Origin: Burkholderiales bacterium | GTDB lineage: Bacteria > Pseudomonadota > Gammaproteobacteria > Burkholderiales > WYBJ01 | Direction of reading: 5' to 3' | Length of the DNA stretch: 64,000 nt | Assembly: GCA_020848435.1 (NCBI GenBank) | Contig: JADLAC010000051.1 | Span: forward strand, 62,001 to 126,000 | Shown: positions 56,811 through 64,000 of the stretch, piece by piece | Layout of the letters: the number at the start of each line of letters is the position of its first letter | How positions within the stretch are numbered: the stretch's first letter is position 1 | Program-made: the position numbers and the translations under genes | The notes under the pieces: generated by a model | Told to the model about the DNA's origin: nothing | Database searches by the model: none | The model's input: the letters and a program-made list of their open reading frames with translations, nothing else

Positions 56811-57752
56811 ATGGACGAGTTGTCAGGCATGCGCGTCTTCGTTCACGTCGTGGAACAGGGAAGCTTTTCCGCCGCTGCGCGCGAAACCGACTCGTCCATC
56901 AGCTCGATCGCGCGTCGAGTCAAGGCACTGGAAAACCACCTGGGCGCGCGCCTGCTGAACAAGACGACCCGCCAGCAGGGGTTGACCGAGGCAGGTCGCG
57001 TCTTCTTCGACCGCGCGAAGGCGATCCTGCAGGATCTGGATCGTGCCAAACGCGACGTCGCATCGTTCCAAAGTGCGGTCAAGGGTTCACTGCGCGTCTA
57101 TCTGCGCACTTCGGTGGCGGATGCTGTCATCGTTCCGGAATTGCCGCTGTTCCTGCAGCGCTATCCCGAGCTCTCGATTGAAGTGATACTTGGCGACGAG
57201 CGTATCGACCTGGTCGCGAATGGCATCGATGTTGCCGTATGGCTCGGTCACCTGGAGGATTCGAGCATGATCGCCCGCCGTCTGAGCCCAAGCCGGCGCA
57301 TCGTCTGCGGCAGCCCGGAGTATTTTCGTCGTTTCGGAACGCCCAAGCGGCCAGGGGATCTCGTGCGTCACAACTGCTTGCTATTCACGGGCAATCACTA
57401 TGGCAACACGTGGCGTTTCACGCGGGGCGCGGAAAAGATCGAGGTTCCCGTCACGGGCAACCTGCAAACCTCCAGCGGCTCGGTACTTCGAGCCGCGGCA
57501 CTGCGCGGACTGGGCATTATCCTGTCGCAGGAGTGGATGTTGGAAGGGGCGTTCAAGAGCGGCAAGCTGCTAGGTGTCCTGAGCGACTACGACGTCCGTC
57601 CGACCGATTTCGATACGGCTCTGTACGCCGTGTATCCGCACGGGCGGGGACTTTCGGCCAAGTCGCGGGCGTTCGTGGATTTTCTGCTTGACTTGTTCGG
57701 CAATCGACATCGGTCCGCCCCGGCGGTCGCGCGAGCGAAAGCTTCCCCGTAG
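56811..57752 (+). CDS. LysR-family transcriptional regulator
   Basis: The 313-residue protein has the N-terminal winged helix (MRVFVHVVEQGSFSAAARET, SSIARRVKALENHLGARLLN, TTRQQGLTEAGRVFF) and a LysR substrate-binding domain of the CrgA/DsdC-like type (DAVIVPELPLFLQRYPELSIEV; NGIDVAVWLGHLEDSSM). The start MDELSGM at 56811 is the usual one. It is divergent from the low-GC Bug and amidohydrolase-like genes and is the only regulator in the right-hand catabolic region. Confidence 0.93.
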   Translation: MDELSGMRVFVHVVEQGSFSAAARETDSSISSIARRVKALENHLGARLLNKTTRQQGLTEAGRVFFDRAKAILQDLDRAKRDVASFQSAVKGSLRVYLRTSVADAVIVPELPLFLQRYPELSIEVILGDERIDLVANGIDVAVWLGHLEDSSMIARRLSPSRRIVCGSPEYFRRFGTPKRPGDLVRHNCLLFTGNHYGNTWRFTRGAEKIEVPVTGNLQTSSGSVLRAAALRGLGIILSQEWMLEGAFKSGKLLGVLSDYDVRPTDFDTALYAVYPHGRGLSAKSRAFVDFLLDLFGNRHRSAPAVARAKASP

Positions 57753-57765
57753 CTGCCAAGGAATG

Positions 57766-57918
57766 CAGATCAGCATGCAGCATACCGGTCATGCCCTCCT
57801 CCAACTTGTTCGACATCGATCCCTCGTCGATCGCCTTGATCTGAAGCGACGCGTACTTGAAGTAGCTGCGCTGGTAAGAATCCGATAGCGTAGCGGCGGC
57901 GTGGTCCGAGGACACGCT
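57766..57918 (-). pseudogene. Possible 3' remnant of a cysteine-hydrolase (isochorismatase-like) gene
   Basis: Minus-strand translation reads VSSDHAAATLSDSYQRSY, then KYASLQIKAIDEGSMSNKLE. This pattern is like the C-terminal end of isochorismatase-family hydrolases (a VSDAxATLSxExH segment and then a V-x-T-x-D-E-x-x-x-x-L helix). There is no 5' part; the PrpD stop is only 40 bp upstream. It suggests a deletion at the edge of the gene string. Low confidence, based on pattern only. Confidence 0.28.
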
Positions 57919-57958
57919 GCGTTTCGCCCGACGGCCGACCGGCAATTCCTTCGCACCG

Positions 57959-59347
57959 TCAAGCCAGCTGCTCGACGAGCGCACGGATGTCTGGGACCTC
58001 GTCGAGGTTCAAGATCATTTCGCGGATACGTTTCGCTCGATCCGATGCAATCACGAGATCCGCGTTTCGAGTGAATTTCTCCACGACCTCGTCCTGCGAG
58101 GCCGCCTGCTCGGGCCAGATCTCCTCGCGCCGTGAGATCGACGACCCGTTCTTCATCCGCAGCACGACCTCCCCGGATCTGGATTTCGGAAACGTCGCGT
58201 TCGGATCGACGGCATAGGTCACCTTGTCCGCGAGCTCCAGCAGGCCGGCATCCGTGTACGACCCATCCTCCAGTTCGGCGAGACCGAAGCGCCCGCGCGC
58301 AAGGCAGCAGGCCAACGCATACGGCAGGCTGAACTGCGCGGCGTAGCTGCTGCCCGGCCGCCGCTTTGCCGCGGCCGGCTCGCAGATCAGTGGAACTGCC
58401 ACTTCCGGAACGAGCGCGTGGATGGTTGCGATATCGTCCACGCCGAACGTTTCCACCCGGTGCAACCACAGCGCCGCGTTCATCGCGGCGTGCGACTGAT
58501 GACAAGCCGGAAAGAGCTTGATCGACGCCTCCGGAAAGCTCCAACGCACCCCGAGTTCCCGGGTAACGGCCAGCAGATCGGATGCGGCCGGCCGCTCCCG
58601 CACGAAGGACGGGAACAAGCCGAACCGGCCTTCGTAGGTCTGCGCAGGCCCGGTATACCCTTCGGATGCCAGGAATGCCGCCGTGATCCCGGACGACGCC
58701 GCCCAGCCCGGATGGAGACGCTTCGCCCATACGCCTTCCAGCACCGGCTGCATGTTCCCACTGGCCAGGCTAAGCGCGAGGCCCTGCGCCATCTCGAGCT
58801 GGGCGAGGCCCAGCCCCAGCAGGCGCCCGGCGATCAGCGCAGCGGAGAACGTGCCCAACAAGCCGGTGGCCTGGAACCCGGATCGGAGAAAGCCTCCGCG
58901 TCCCGCCAAGCCGAGCCGGGCCCCGGTCTCGAGACCGACCACGCAGGCCACCAGCGCTTCGCGCCCGCTCGACGCGCGCTGCTCGGCCATCGCCAGCACG
59001 GCAGGCATGCAGCTCGCGGTGAGATGAACAGAGCCGGGCAGATACGTGTCGTCATAGTCCAGCCCGTGCGTGAGGATGCCGTTCAGCAGCGCCGCGTCGC
59101 GCAGCCCCAGCGCGGCGGACATGCCGATGACCGTCGACTTTCCGTCGCCCATGGCACCGAGCGCCGCGAGCGCTTTCCGCGCGAAGTCGAATCGGGTGGA
59201 CGCGAACGCGGCACCGACCGCATCGAGCAGCAGCAGCTTTGCGCGCTTTCGCACCTCGCCCGGAATCTCCTCCAGGCTCAAGCGCACGGCGAACTCGGCC
59301 AGCCGGCGCGAAATCGACGCGCGATCTCGGTCTACCACAGCAGCCAC
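57959..59347 (-). CDS. MmgE/PrpD-family protein (second copy)
   Basis: The 462-residue protein has LLLLDAVGAAFASTRFDFARKA, GILTHGLDYDDTYLPGSVHLTASCMPAVLA and LGLGLAQLEMAQGLALSLASGNMQPVLEGVWAKRLHPGWAA, all PrpD-fold marks. It is diverged from the copy at 50372-51781. The start is GTG at 59347, 30 bp after the amidohydrolase-like stop, without a strong ribosome site. Last gene of the leftward string Bug, Ldh-type dehydrogenase, amidohydrolase-like, PrpD. Confidence 0.9.
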   Translation of the reverse strand: MAAVVDRDRASISRRLAEFAVRLSLEEIPGEVRKRAKLLLLDAVGAAFASTRFDFARKALAALGAMGDGKSTVIGMSAALGLRDAALLNGILTHGLDYDDTYLPGSVHLTASCMPAVLAMAEQRASSGREALVACVVGLETGARLGLAGRGGFLRSGFQATGLLGTFSAALIAGRLLGLGLAQLEMAQGLALSLASGNMQPVLEGVWAKRLHPGWAASSGITAAFLASEGYTGPAQTYEGRFGLFPSFVRERPAASDLLAVTRELGVRWSFPEASIKLFPACHQSHAAMNAALWLHRVETFGVDDIATIHALVPEVAVPLICEPAAAKRRPGSSYAAQFSLPYALACCLARGRFGLAELEDGSYTDAGLLELADKVTYAVDPNATFPKSRSGEVVLRMKNGSSISRREEIWPEQAASQDEVVEKFTRNADLVIASDRAKRIREMILNLDEVPDIRALVEQLA

Positions 59348-59377
59348 GGCTGCGCTTGCCGTCCCGCGGTCCCGAGC

Positions 59378-60208
59378 TCAGGCCACTCCCAGAACCCGCT
59401 CGATGTTCCGCCGGCAGATCTTCTCCATGACGGCGCTCTTGAGCCGATACTTCTTGAGCTTCTCGACGGCCTCGTCGAACGGCGACAACGGATAGGCGCT
59501 CGCGAACAGGAACTGATCCGAAAGACGCTGGCCTGCCGCGTCGATGTACGCCTCGCCGCCGGGCCAGTAGGTATAGAGATCGGACGAGAAATAGACGTTC
59601 GGGCATCGCAGTGCAACGCCTATCATCTCCATCACGTACGGATAGCATCCGTGCGCGGCCACGATCTTGAGCTTGGGAAAGTAGTTGGCGACCGGTTCCA
59701 GCCTTTCCGGATGCGTGTAGTTGAGCACCGGTCCCTGCTTGAAGGCGGTGGTGAGGAACACCGGCACCTTCAGCTCGTCACATTTCGCGTACAAGGGAAA
59801 CAGCCGTGGGTCGTCGTAGTGCATCGCCCGCTGATTGCCGCCAGGCTCGATGCATATGCCGCTCAGCTTGAGCGTGCGTATCGCCTTGTCCGTCTCCGCC
59901 ATCGGCTCGTGGTACTGCCCCCACACATCGATGCCCGCGATGCCGAACAACCGGTCCGGGTACTGATTCACGACCTCGGCGATGCTGCCGTTGGTCACTT
60001 CGAACTTGGGGCGGATGCGCCCGACCGCGACGCCTTTGTCGATGCCCATCTGGTCCATTTCCTTGAACATCAGCTCGACGGAATCCTGGTTGAACGAGGG
60101 CGGCTCGACCCCGGACGCAAGCTGGAACAAGTTAGACACGGGGTTGCGGTTCCTGAATGCGGCTTGAAATTCCTTGGTCGGCGGACGGCATCTGGAATCG
60201 ATGATCAC
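59378..60208 (-). CDS. Amidohydrolase-fold protein lacking the HxH motif (normal-GC copy)
   Basis: The 276-residue protein has the amidohydrolase_2 fold blocks YFPKLKIVAAHGCYPYVMEM, LRCPNVYFSSDLYTYWPGGEAY and LSDQFLFASAYPLSPF. As in the copy at 54330, the N-terminal HxH is RxR (IIDSRCRPP) and the catalytic Asp position is Ala (ASAYP). The His in VAAHG is kept. GTG at 60208 follows AAGGAGAGAGTC, which sets the start. It lies in an operon with Bug, Ldh-type and PrpD genes. Confidence 0.86.
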   Translation of the reverse strand: MIIDSRCRPPTKEFQAAFRNRNPVSNLFQLASGVEPPSFNQDSVELMFKEMDQMGIDKGVAVGRIRPKFEVTNGSIAEVVNQYPDRLFGIAGIDVWGQYHEPMAETDKAIRTLKLSGICIEPGGNQRAMHYDDPRLFPLYAKCDELKVPVFLTTAFKQGPVLNYTHPERLEPVANYFPKLKIVAAHGCYPYVMEMIGVALRCPNVYFSSDLYTYWPGGEAYIDAAGQRLSDQFLFASAYPLSPFDEAVEKLKKYRLKSAVMEKICRRNIERVLGVA

Positions 60209-60275
60209 GACTCTCTCCTTGGCTGCTTGCTTGGCTCGATGGGATGCGAGGAGCGCAATCGCTCTGGCGCATGCC

Positions 60276-61256
60276 TTACTTGCTCAGTTGTACGATCCGC
60301 GCATAGATGCGCTCGTCCAGCTCGACCACGTCCGCGGTCCGCGCTCGCCGCCGTTTCTCCGCGCTTCCTTCCCCCGGAAGGCGTACGCGGGCGACGCCAG
60401 CCGCCGGGCGGCTGGCATGCACGACGCTTCGCAGCTGCGCCAGACGGGCGTGAAATTCGTCGGTCGGCATGAACAGCTGCGGATCGAAGAGCAGGAAGAA
60501 CATGCCGTAGTTCCTGATCTCCTTGATCGCCACCTCGCTGCCGGCGAGAATGCCGAGGAGCTGGATGGCGAGCGCGAGGCCGCTGCCCCGATGTCCGCCC
60601 CAAGCGAGAAACGCTCCTGCCAGCGCGGCATCGGGATCGACGGTGGGAGAGCCTTGCGCATCGAGGGCGACCCCGGGAGGCAATGGCTCCCCCTTCGCCT
60701 TGGAGAGGACGACGTCGCCCGAGGCGGTCGCCGACGTGCCGATGTCCAGCACGAAAGGCTCGTCGGCACCCGGGAACGCGATGGCGAGCGGGTTCGTTCC
60801 GAGTATGCGGTCGATGCCGCCGAACGGTGCGACGCGCGCGACGGCGTTGTTCGCATGCACCGCGACGTAACCCTTGTTGGCCGCGTACTCCACGTAATAG
60901 GCCAGGCGCCCGCCGTACCACGTGTTGTTCGCGCAGACGATGGCAATGCCGGTACGGCTGCAGATCTCCAGCGCGGTGTCCATCGCCACCATCGACACGA
61001 CGTAGGCGATGTTGTCCCCGCCGTCGATCAGCGCGGAGTTGTCGGTCTTCCTCATGACGCGGATGGGCTGCGGCGGCGGGCGCTTGTGCAGCTCCTCCAC
61101 GATTGCCAGCAGCCGTGGCAGGCTCGAGAACTGATCGCCGCACAGCGCGGTATCCACGAGATGGTCGGCCACCATCGCGGCATGCGGCTCGGACATGCCG
61201 TGGCGCATCAACGTGCGTACGGCCAGCTGATTCGCTTCAGCAACGGTCAATCGCAT
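60276..61256 (-). CDS. Ldh-family (malate/L-sulfolactate type) NAD(P)-dependent dehydrogenase
   Basis: The 326-residue protein has the fold of the MDH/LDH2 family: TLMRHGMSEPHAAMVADHLVD at the N terminus, GGRLAYYVEYAANKGYVAVHANN, APFGGIDRILGTNPLAIAFPG and VLDIGTSATASGDVVLSKAKGE. Such enzymes reduce or oxidise 2-oxo/2-hydroxy acids and some cyclic imino acids. It follows the Bug gene by 24 bp and precedes the amidohydrolase-like gene by 67 bp, suggesting that the imported compound is a hydroxy acid or is turned into one. Confidence 0.92.
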   Translation of the reverse strand: MRLTVAEANQLAVRTLMRHGMSEPHAAMVADHLVDTALCGDQFSSLPRLLAIVEELHKRPPPQPIRVMRKTDNSALIDGGDNIAYVVSMVAMDTALEICSRTGIAIVCANNTWYGGRLAYYVEYAANKGYVAVHANNAVARVAPFGGIDRILGTNPLAIAFPGADEPFVLDIGTSATASGDVVLSKAKGEPLPPGVALDAQGSPTVDPDAALAGAFLAWGGHRGSGLALAIQLLGILAGSEVAIKEIRNYGMFFLLFDPQLFMPTDEFHARLAQLRSVVHASRPAAGVARVRLPGEGSAEKRRRARTADVVELDERIYARIVQLSK

Positions 61257-61280
61257 GTTCCATGACCTCTGGCGCGTGCG

Positions 61281-62270
61281 TCACTGCGGCTTGATCCCTG
61301 TGTCCTGGAGCAGACGTCCCCATTGAACGCTCGTGTTGCGGACATAGGCGGTGAACTCCTCGGGCGTGTTCCCGCCCGGAATGAACCCCTGCTCCTCCAG
61401 GATCGCGCGGACGTCGGCCAACGAAAGGATGCGGACCATCTCGCCGTGCAGCTTTTCGACGATCGCAGGCGGTGTCTTGGCCGGCATCAGCAGACCGAAG
61501 AAATTCTGCAGCTCGTAGCCGGAGAGCGTCTCCGAGATCGCGGGCACGTCTGGAATGATTTTCATGCGCTTGGGAGAAGTGACGCCCAATCCGCGCAGCC
61601 TTCCAGACTTGATGAACGGCACCAACACGCTGGGTGCGTTCAGGTTGATGTGCACCTCCCCGGCGACGACGGCCCTGCCCGAATCCCCCGCGCCTTTGTA
61701 CGGCACTTCCACCATCTTCGTGCCGCTCATCTTCGTCAGCATCGCCGCGGCCAGGGAGCCGATCGTTCCTGCGCCGGACGAGGCGTAGTTCACGACGCTC
61801 GGTCTTTTCTTGGCGAACGCGACCAGCTCGGCGACTGAACGTATCGGCATGGAGGGGTGCACCACCAGGACGTTCGGCGAATAGGCGATCACCGTGATGC
61901 GCTGAAAGTCGTTTAACGTATCGTATGGCAGCTTCGCCTTGAGGAGCGGGTTCAGAACGTAGCCGCTCGCCACGATGAGCAAGGTGTACCCGTCCGCCGG
62001 CGACCTCGCCGCGATCTCCGAGCCGATGATCCCGCTCGCACCGGGGCGAAGATCCACGATCACCTGCTGCCCCCAGTTCTGCGTCATTCGCGCGCCGATC
62101 AGGCGCGCCAGCGCATCGTTGCCGCCGCCTGCCGACGACGGTACGATCCAGCGTATGGGTTTGGACGGATACTTGTCCGCGCCTGCCTGCTCCTGGGCCG
62201 CGCTCCCGCACGACAGCGTGACCAGGACGAGCGCGGGAAGTGCTGCTGAACAGATTTTGCGTACGCGCAT
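61281..62270 (-). CDS. Bug-family receptor of the Ldh operon
   Basis: The 329-residue protein has a signal peptide with SCGSAAQ, then YPSKPIRWIVPSSAGGGNDALAR, LRPGASGIIGSEIAARSPADGYT and EVPYKGAGDSGRAVVAGEVHINL. GGAGGAGGGTC precedes the ATG, a strong site. Long blocks (SGTKMVEVPYKGAGDS; LQNFFGLLMPAKTP) are shared with the low-GC Bug at 55331, marking the two as a paralogous pair. First gene of its operon. Confidence 0.93.
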   Translation of the reverse strand: MRVRKICSAALPALVLVTLSCGSAAQEQAGADKYPSKPIRWIVPSSAGGGNDALARLIGARMTQNWGQQVIVDLRPGASGIIGSEIAARSPADGYTLLIVASGYVLNPLLKAKLPYDTLNDFQRITVIAYSPNVLVVHPSMPIRSVAELVAFAKKRPSVVNYASSGAGTIGSLAAAMLTKMSGTKMVEVPYKGAGDSGRAVVAGEVHINLNAPSVLVPFIKSGRLRGLGVTSPKRMKIIPDVPAISETLSGYELQNFFGLLMPAKTPPAIVEKLHGEMVRILSLADVRAILEEQGFIPGGNTPEEFTAYVRNTSVQWGRLLQDTGIKPQ

Positions 62271-62646
62271 GACCCTCCTCCGGCCCGAGCTGCGCTTGCG
62301 CTTCGGGCATCGTGCTCGATCGCCTGCCGGGAATCGACGGCCGCGACGCCTATGTGCGTGCGTACGCCGATGTCCCCGATCTGAGCATCAGACCTTCTCG
62401 TCTCCCCGTTTGTCGCATCGGAGTATAGCGGCCCGCCTCGCGGCCATCTTTGCCCTGCGCGCTAGAGTCCTCTCCACTTCGCGGTGGTTATCGATCGCTC
62501 CGCCGCATCTACACTACGCCGCTGCAACGCAGGAGGCTCACTTTCCGCTCGTACGCCGCGACCACCGACGCGGTTCGGGTACGGCACACCGCGCGGCAGC
62601 GTGGCATGTCCGCCGGCGCCGGATTTCCACCTCTTAGGCTCTCTAC
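62271..62646. other. Divergent intergenic region between a Bug gene and the OYE gene
   Basis: The 376 bp separate the leftward Bug operon from the rightward OYE and amidohydrolase-like genes, so it holds both promoters and probably their operators. On the minus strand TATACT (near 62425-62430) could be a -10 box for the Bug operon, without a clear -35. No gene-like ORF was seen. Confidence 0.4.
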
Positions 62647-63792
62647 ATGGATAGCACGCAGCAAACGAATCCGTTCCTGACCCGCGGAGAGAACGCCCGG
62701 AAGGTGCTACAGCGCGACCCCAATCCGCACATCTTCCGCCCCATCGCTTTCAGGTCGATTACCGCCAGAAACCGCATCGTGGTCTCGCCCATGTGCCAGT
62801 ACTCCGCGACCGACGGCGTACCCAACGACTGGCACTTCCAGCATCTCGCCTCGCGCGCCGTCGGCGGCGCCGGGCTGGTGTTCACCGAGGTCACCCACGT
62901 CGAGCCACGCGGACGGATCACGCCCTACTGCCTGGGCTTGTGGAACGACGAGCAGGTTGCGGAGTTCAGGCGCATCACCAAGTTCATCAAGGAACAAGGC
63001 GCGCTGGCCGGGATACAGCTGGGGCACGCCGGCCGCAAGGGCTCCACCGGACGCGCGTGCGATGGGGGCAAACCCCTCACGCGCAACGAAGGGGGGTGGG
63101 AAGTCATCGCACCCTCTGCGATTCCATACGGCGACGGCCACCTCATGCCCGTCGAAATGGACCAGGCGACCATCCGGGAGGTGCTGCAGGCCTTTTCCGA
63201 GTCGGCACGACGAGCGCGAGAAGCGGGTTTCCAGGTACTGGAGCTCCACGCGGCGCACGGCTACCTGATCCATCAGTTTCTTTCGCCCATATCCAACCAG
63301 CGCAAGGACAACTACGGCGGCTCGTTCGAGAACCGCATCCGCTTCGCGCTCGAAGCCGTCGACGCAACGCGCTCCGAATGGCCGAGCGAGCTGCCCTTGT
63401 TCGTCCGCATATCCGCGACGGACTGGATCGACGGCGGCTGGGATCTGGAGTCGAGCGTCGAGCTGTCGCGGATACTCAAGGCCGGCAGACAGGTGGATTT
63501 GATCGACTGCTCGAGCGCCGCGTTGAGTCCAATGCAGAAGCTGACTATCTACCCGGGCTATCAAGTGCCTTTCGCGGCCGCCGTGCGCAACCAGGCCGGC
63601 ATCCCGACCGGCGCAGTCGGCCTGATCCATAGCGCGGACATGGCCGAGCTCATCCTGGCGCGCGGCGATGCCGACCTCATCTTCCTCGGCCGCGCCATGC
63701 TGGCCGACCCCTACTGGCCGATACACGCGGCGAAGACCCTGCGCGCCAATTACACCTGGCCGTGGCAGTACGAACGGGGGGATGTCTACTGA
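62647..63792 (+). CDS. Old yellow enzyme family NADH:flavin oxidoreductase
   Basis: The 381-residue FMN enzyme has the YqjM-like marks: VVSPMCQYSATDGVPNDWHFQHL (active-site Cys and FMN contacts), IQLGHAGRKGS, LHAAHGYLIHQFLSPISNQRKDNYGGSFENR and LIFLGRAMLADPYWP. It reduces activated C=C bonds. It starts a rightward string with the third amidohydrolase-like gene 110 bp downstream, divergent from the Ldh operon. No ribosome site is obvious before the ATG. Confidence 0.93.
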   Translation: MDSTQQTNPFLTRGENARKVLQRDPNPHIFRPIAFRSITARNRIVVSPMCQYSATDGVPNDWHFQHLASRAVGGAGLVFTEVTHVEPRGRITPYCLGLWNDEQVAEFRRITKFIKEQGALAGIQLGHAGRKGSTGRACDGGKPLTRNEGGWEVIAPSAIPYGDGHLMPVEMDQATIREVLQAFSESARRAREAGFQVLELHAAHGYLIHQFLSPISNQRKDNYGGSFENRIRFALEAVDATRSEWPSELPLFVRISATDWIDGGWDLESSVELSRILKAGRQVDLIDCSSAALSPMQKLTIYPGYQVPFAAAVRNQAGIPTGAVGLIHSADMAELILARGDADLIFLGRAMLADPYWPIHAAKTLRANYTWPWQYERGDVY

Positions 63793-63902
63793 CACGCGCG
63801 GTCGCTTCTTCATTCGCGTAAGCAACCGGCCCCGAACTGCACGCGCATCGCGCGCAGCCGCGGCTTTCTCAGGCAACCCGCAGCAGAAGACCAGGGGACA
63901 TC

Positions 63903-64000
63903 ATGGCTAAAGTGATCGATATCCGTTGTCGGCCGCCGATCGGAACGTTTCTGAAGATGGCGATGTACGCGAACAAGGCGAGAAGCGCGGAGATGGCCAA
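63903..64000 (+). CDS. Third amidohydrolase-like gene, N-terminal part
   Basis: Only the first 32 codons are inside the window. They read MAKVIDIRCRPPIGTFLKMA and go on with MYANKARSAEM. This matches the start of the protein at 54330-55196 (RPPIG-FL-M-M-A-K pattern) and keeps the RxR in place of HxH. AGGGG lies a few bases before the ATG. It follows the old-yellow-enzyme gene on the same strand and runs off the right edge. Confidence 0.8.
   Translation, partial: MAKVIDIRCRPPIGTFLKMAMYANKARSAEMA

Noticed and set aside
57553..57760. Continuation of the minus-strand remnant frame under the LysR gene
   Set aside because: That part is Arg/Pro-rich antisense of LysR and shows no hydrolase-like pattern.

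Overview
The window is GC-rich chromosomal DNA with tightly packed, often overlapping genes. Six periplasmic Bug-type (tripartite tricarboxylate) receptors, several CoA- and carboxylate-catabolism operons, a class 2 dihydroorotate dehydrogenase and the sequence AGAAAGGAGGTGATCC (complementary to a typical 16S 3' end) used as a ribosome binding site all point to a betaproteobacterium of Burkholderiales type. That assignment is an inference; no rRNA, tRNA, CRISPR array or complete insertion sequence was seen.

Left part (1-24300). The window opens inside a DMSO-reductase-family molybdoenzyme followed by a fused iron-sulfur/membrane-anchor protein and an AraC regulator. Then come a three-subunit CoxSML-type molybdenum hydroxylase with a Bug receptor downstream, a tiny secreted protein with a perfect extended Shine-Dalgarno sequence, and an RhlE-type helicase paired with an RRM protein. 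A fumarylacetoacetase-family hydrolase, EttA, a three-gene module (ThDP enzyme, methyltransferase, group-D-like monooxygenase) flanked by inverted 23-bp repeats, a CBS protein, topoisomerase IV (parE-parC) and a nitronate-monooxygenase-like protein follow.

Middle part (24400-43100). A partner-switching signalling module (STAS antagonist, metallo-beta-lactamase-fold protein, CHASE2-SpoIIE phosphatase, RsbW-like kinase) encloses oppositely oriented FecR and OmpA-like genes. After it come housekeeping genes (pyrD, ubiX), a 75-residue protein that looks like the Acb2/Tad1 hairpin family of phage cyclic-nucleotide sponges, a CoA-transferase/acyl-CoA dehydrogenase/CoA-ester lyase operon, an Asp/Glu racemase-like protein, a UxaA-family dehydratase and two Bug receptors.

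Right part (43200-64000). A complete System I cytochrome c maturation operon in the unusual order ccmFHIABCDEG is followed by a catabolic region. The latter has two leftward gene strings (Bug, amidohydrolase-like, Bug, FAA hydrolase, PrpD; and Bug, Ldh-type dehydrogenase, amidohydrolase-like, PrpD), a LysR regulator, an old-yellow-enzyme gene and the start of a third amidohydrolase-like gene. The amidohydrolase-like proteins have lost the usual HxH motif, and the two complete ones also lack the catalytic Asp. One copy, with its Bug gene, lies in a stretch of visibly lower GC. This repeated pairing of a receptor with a catalytically altered amidohydrolase fold is the best candidate for an undescribed system here.
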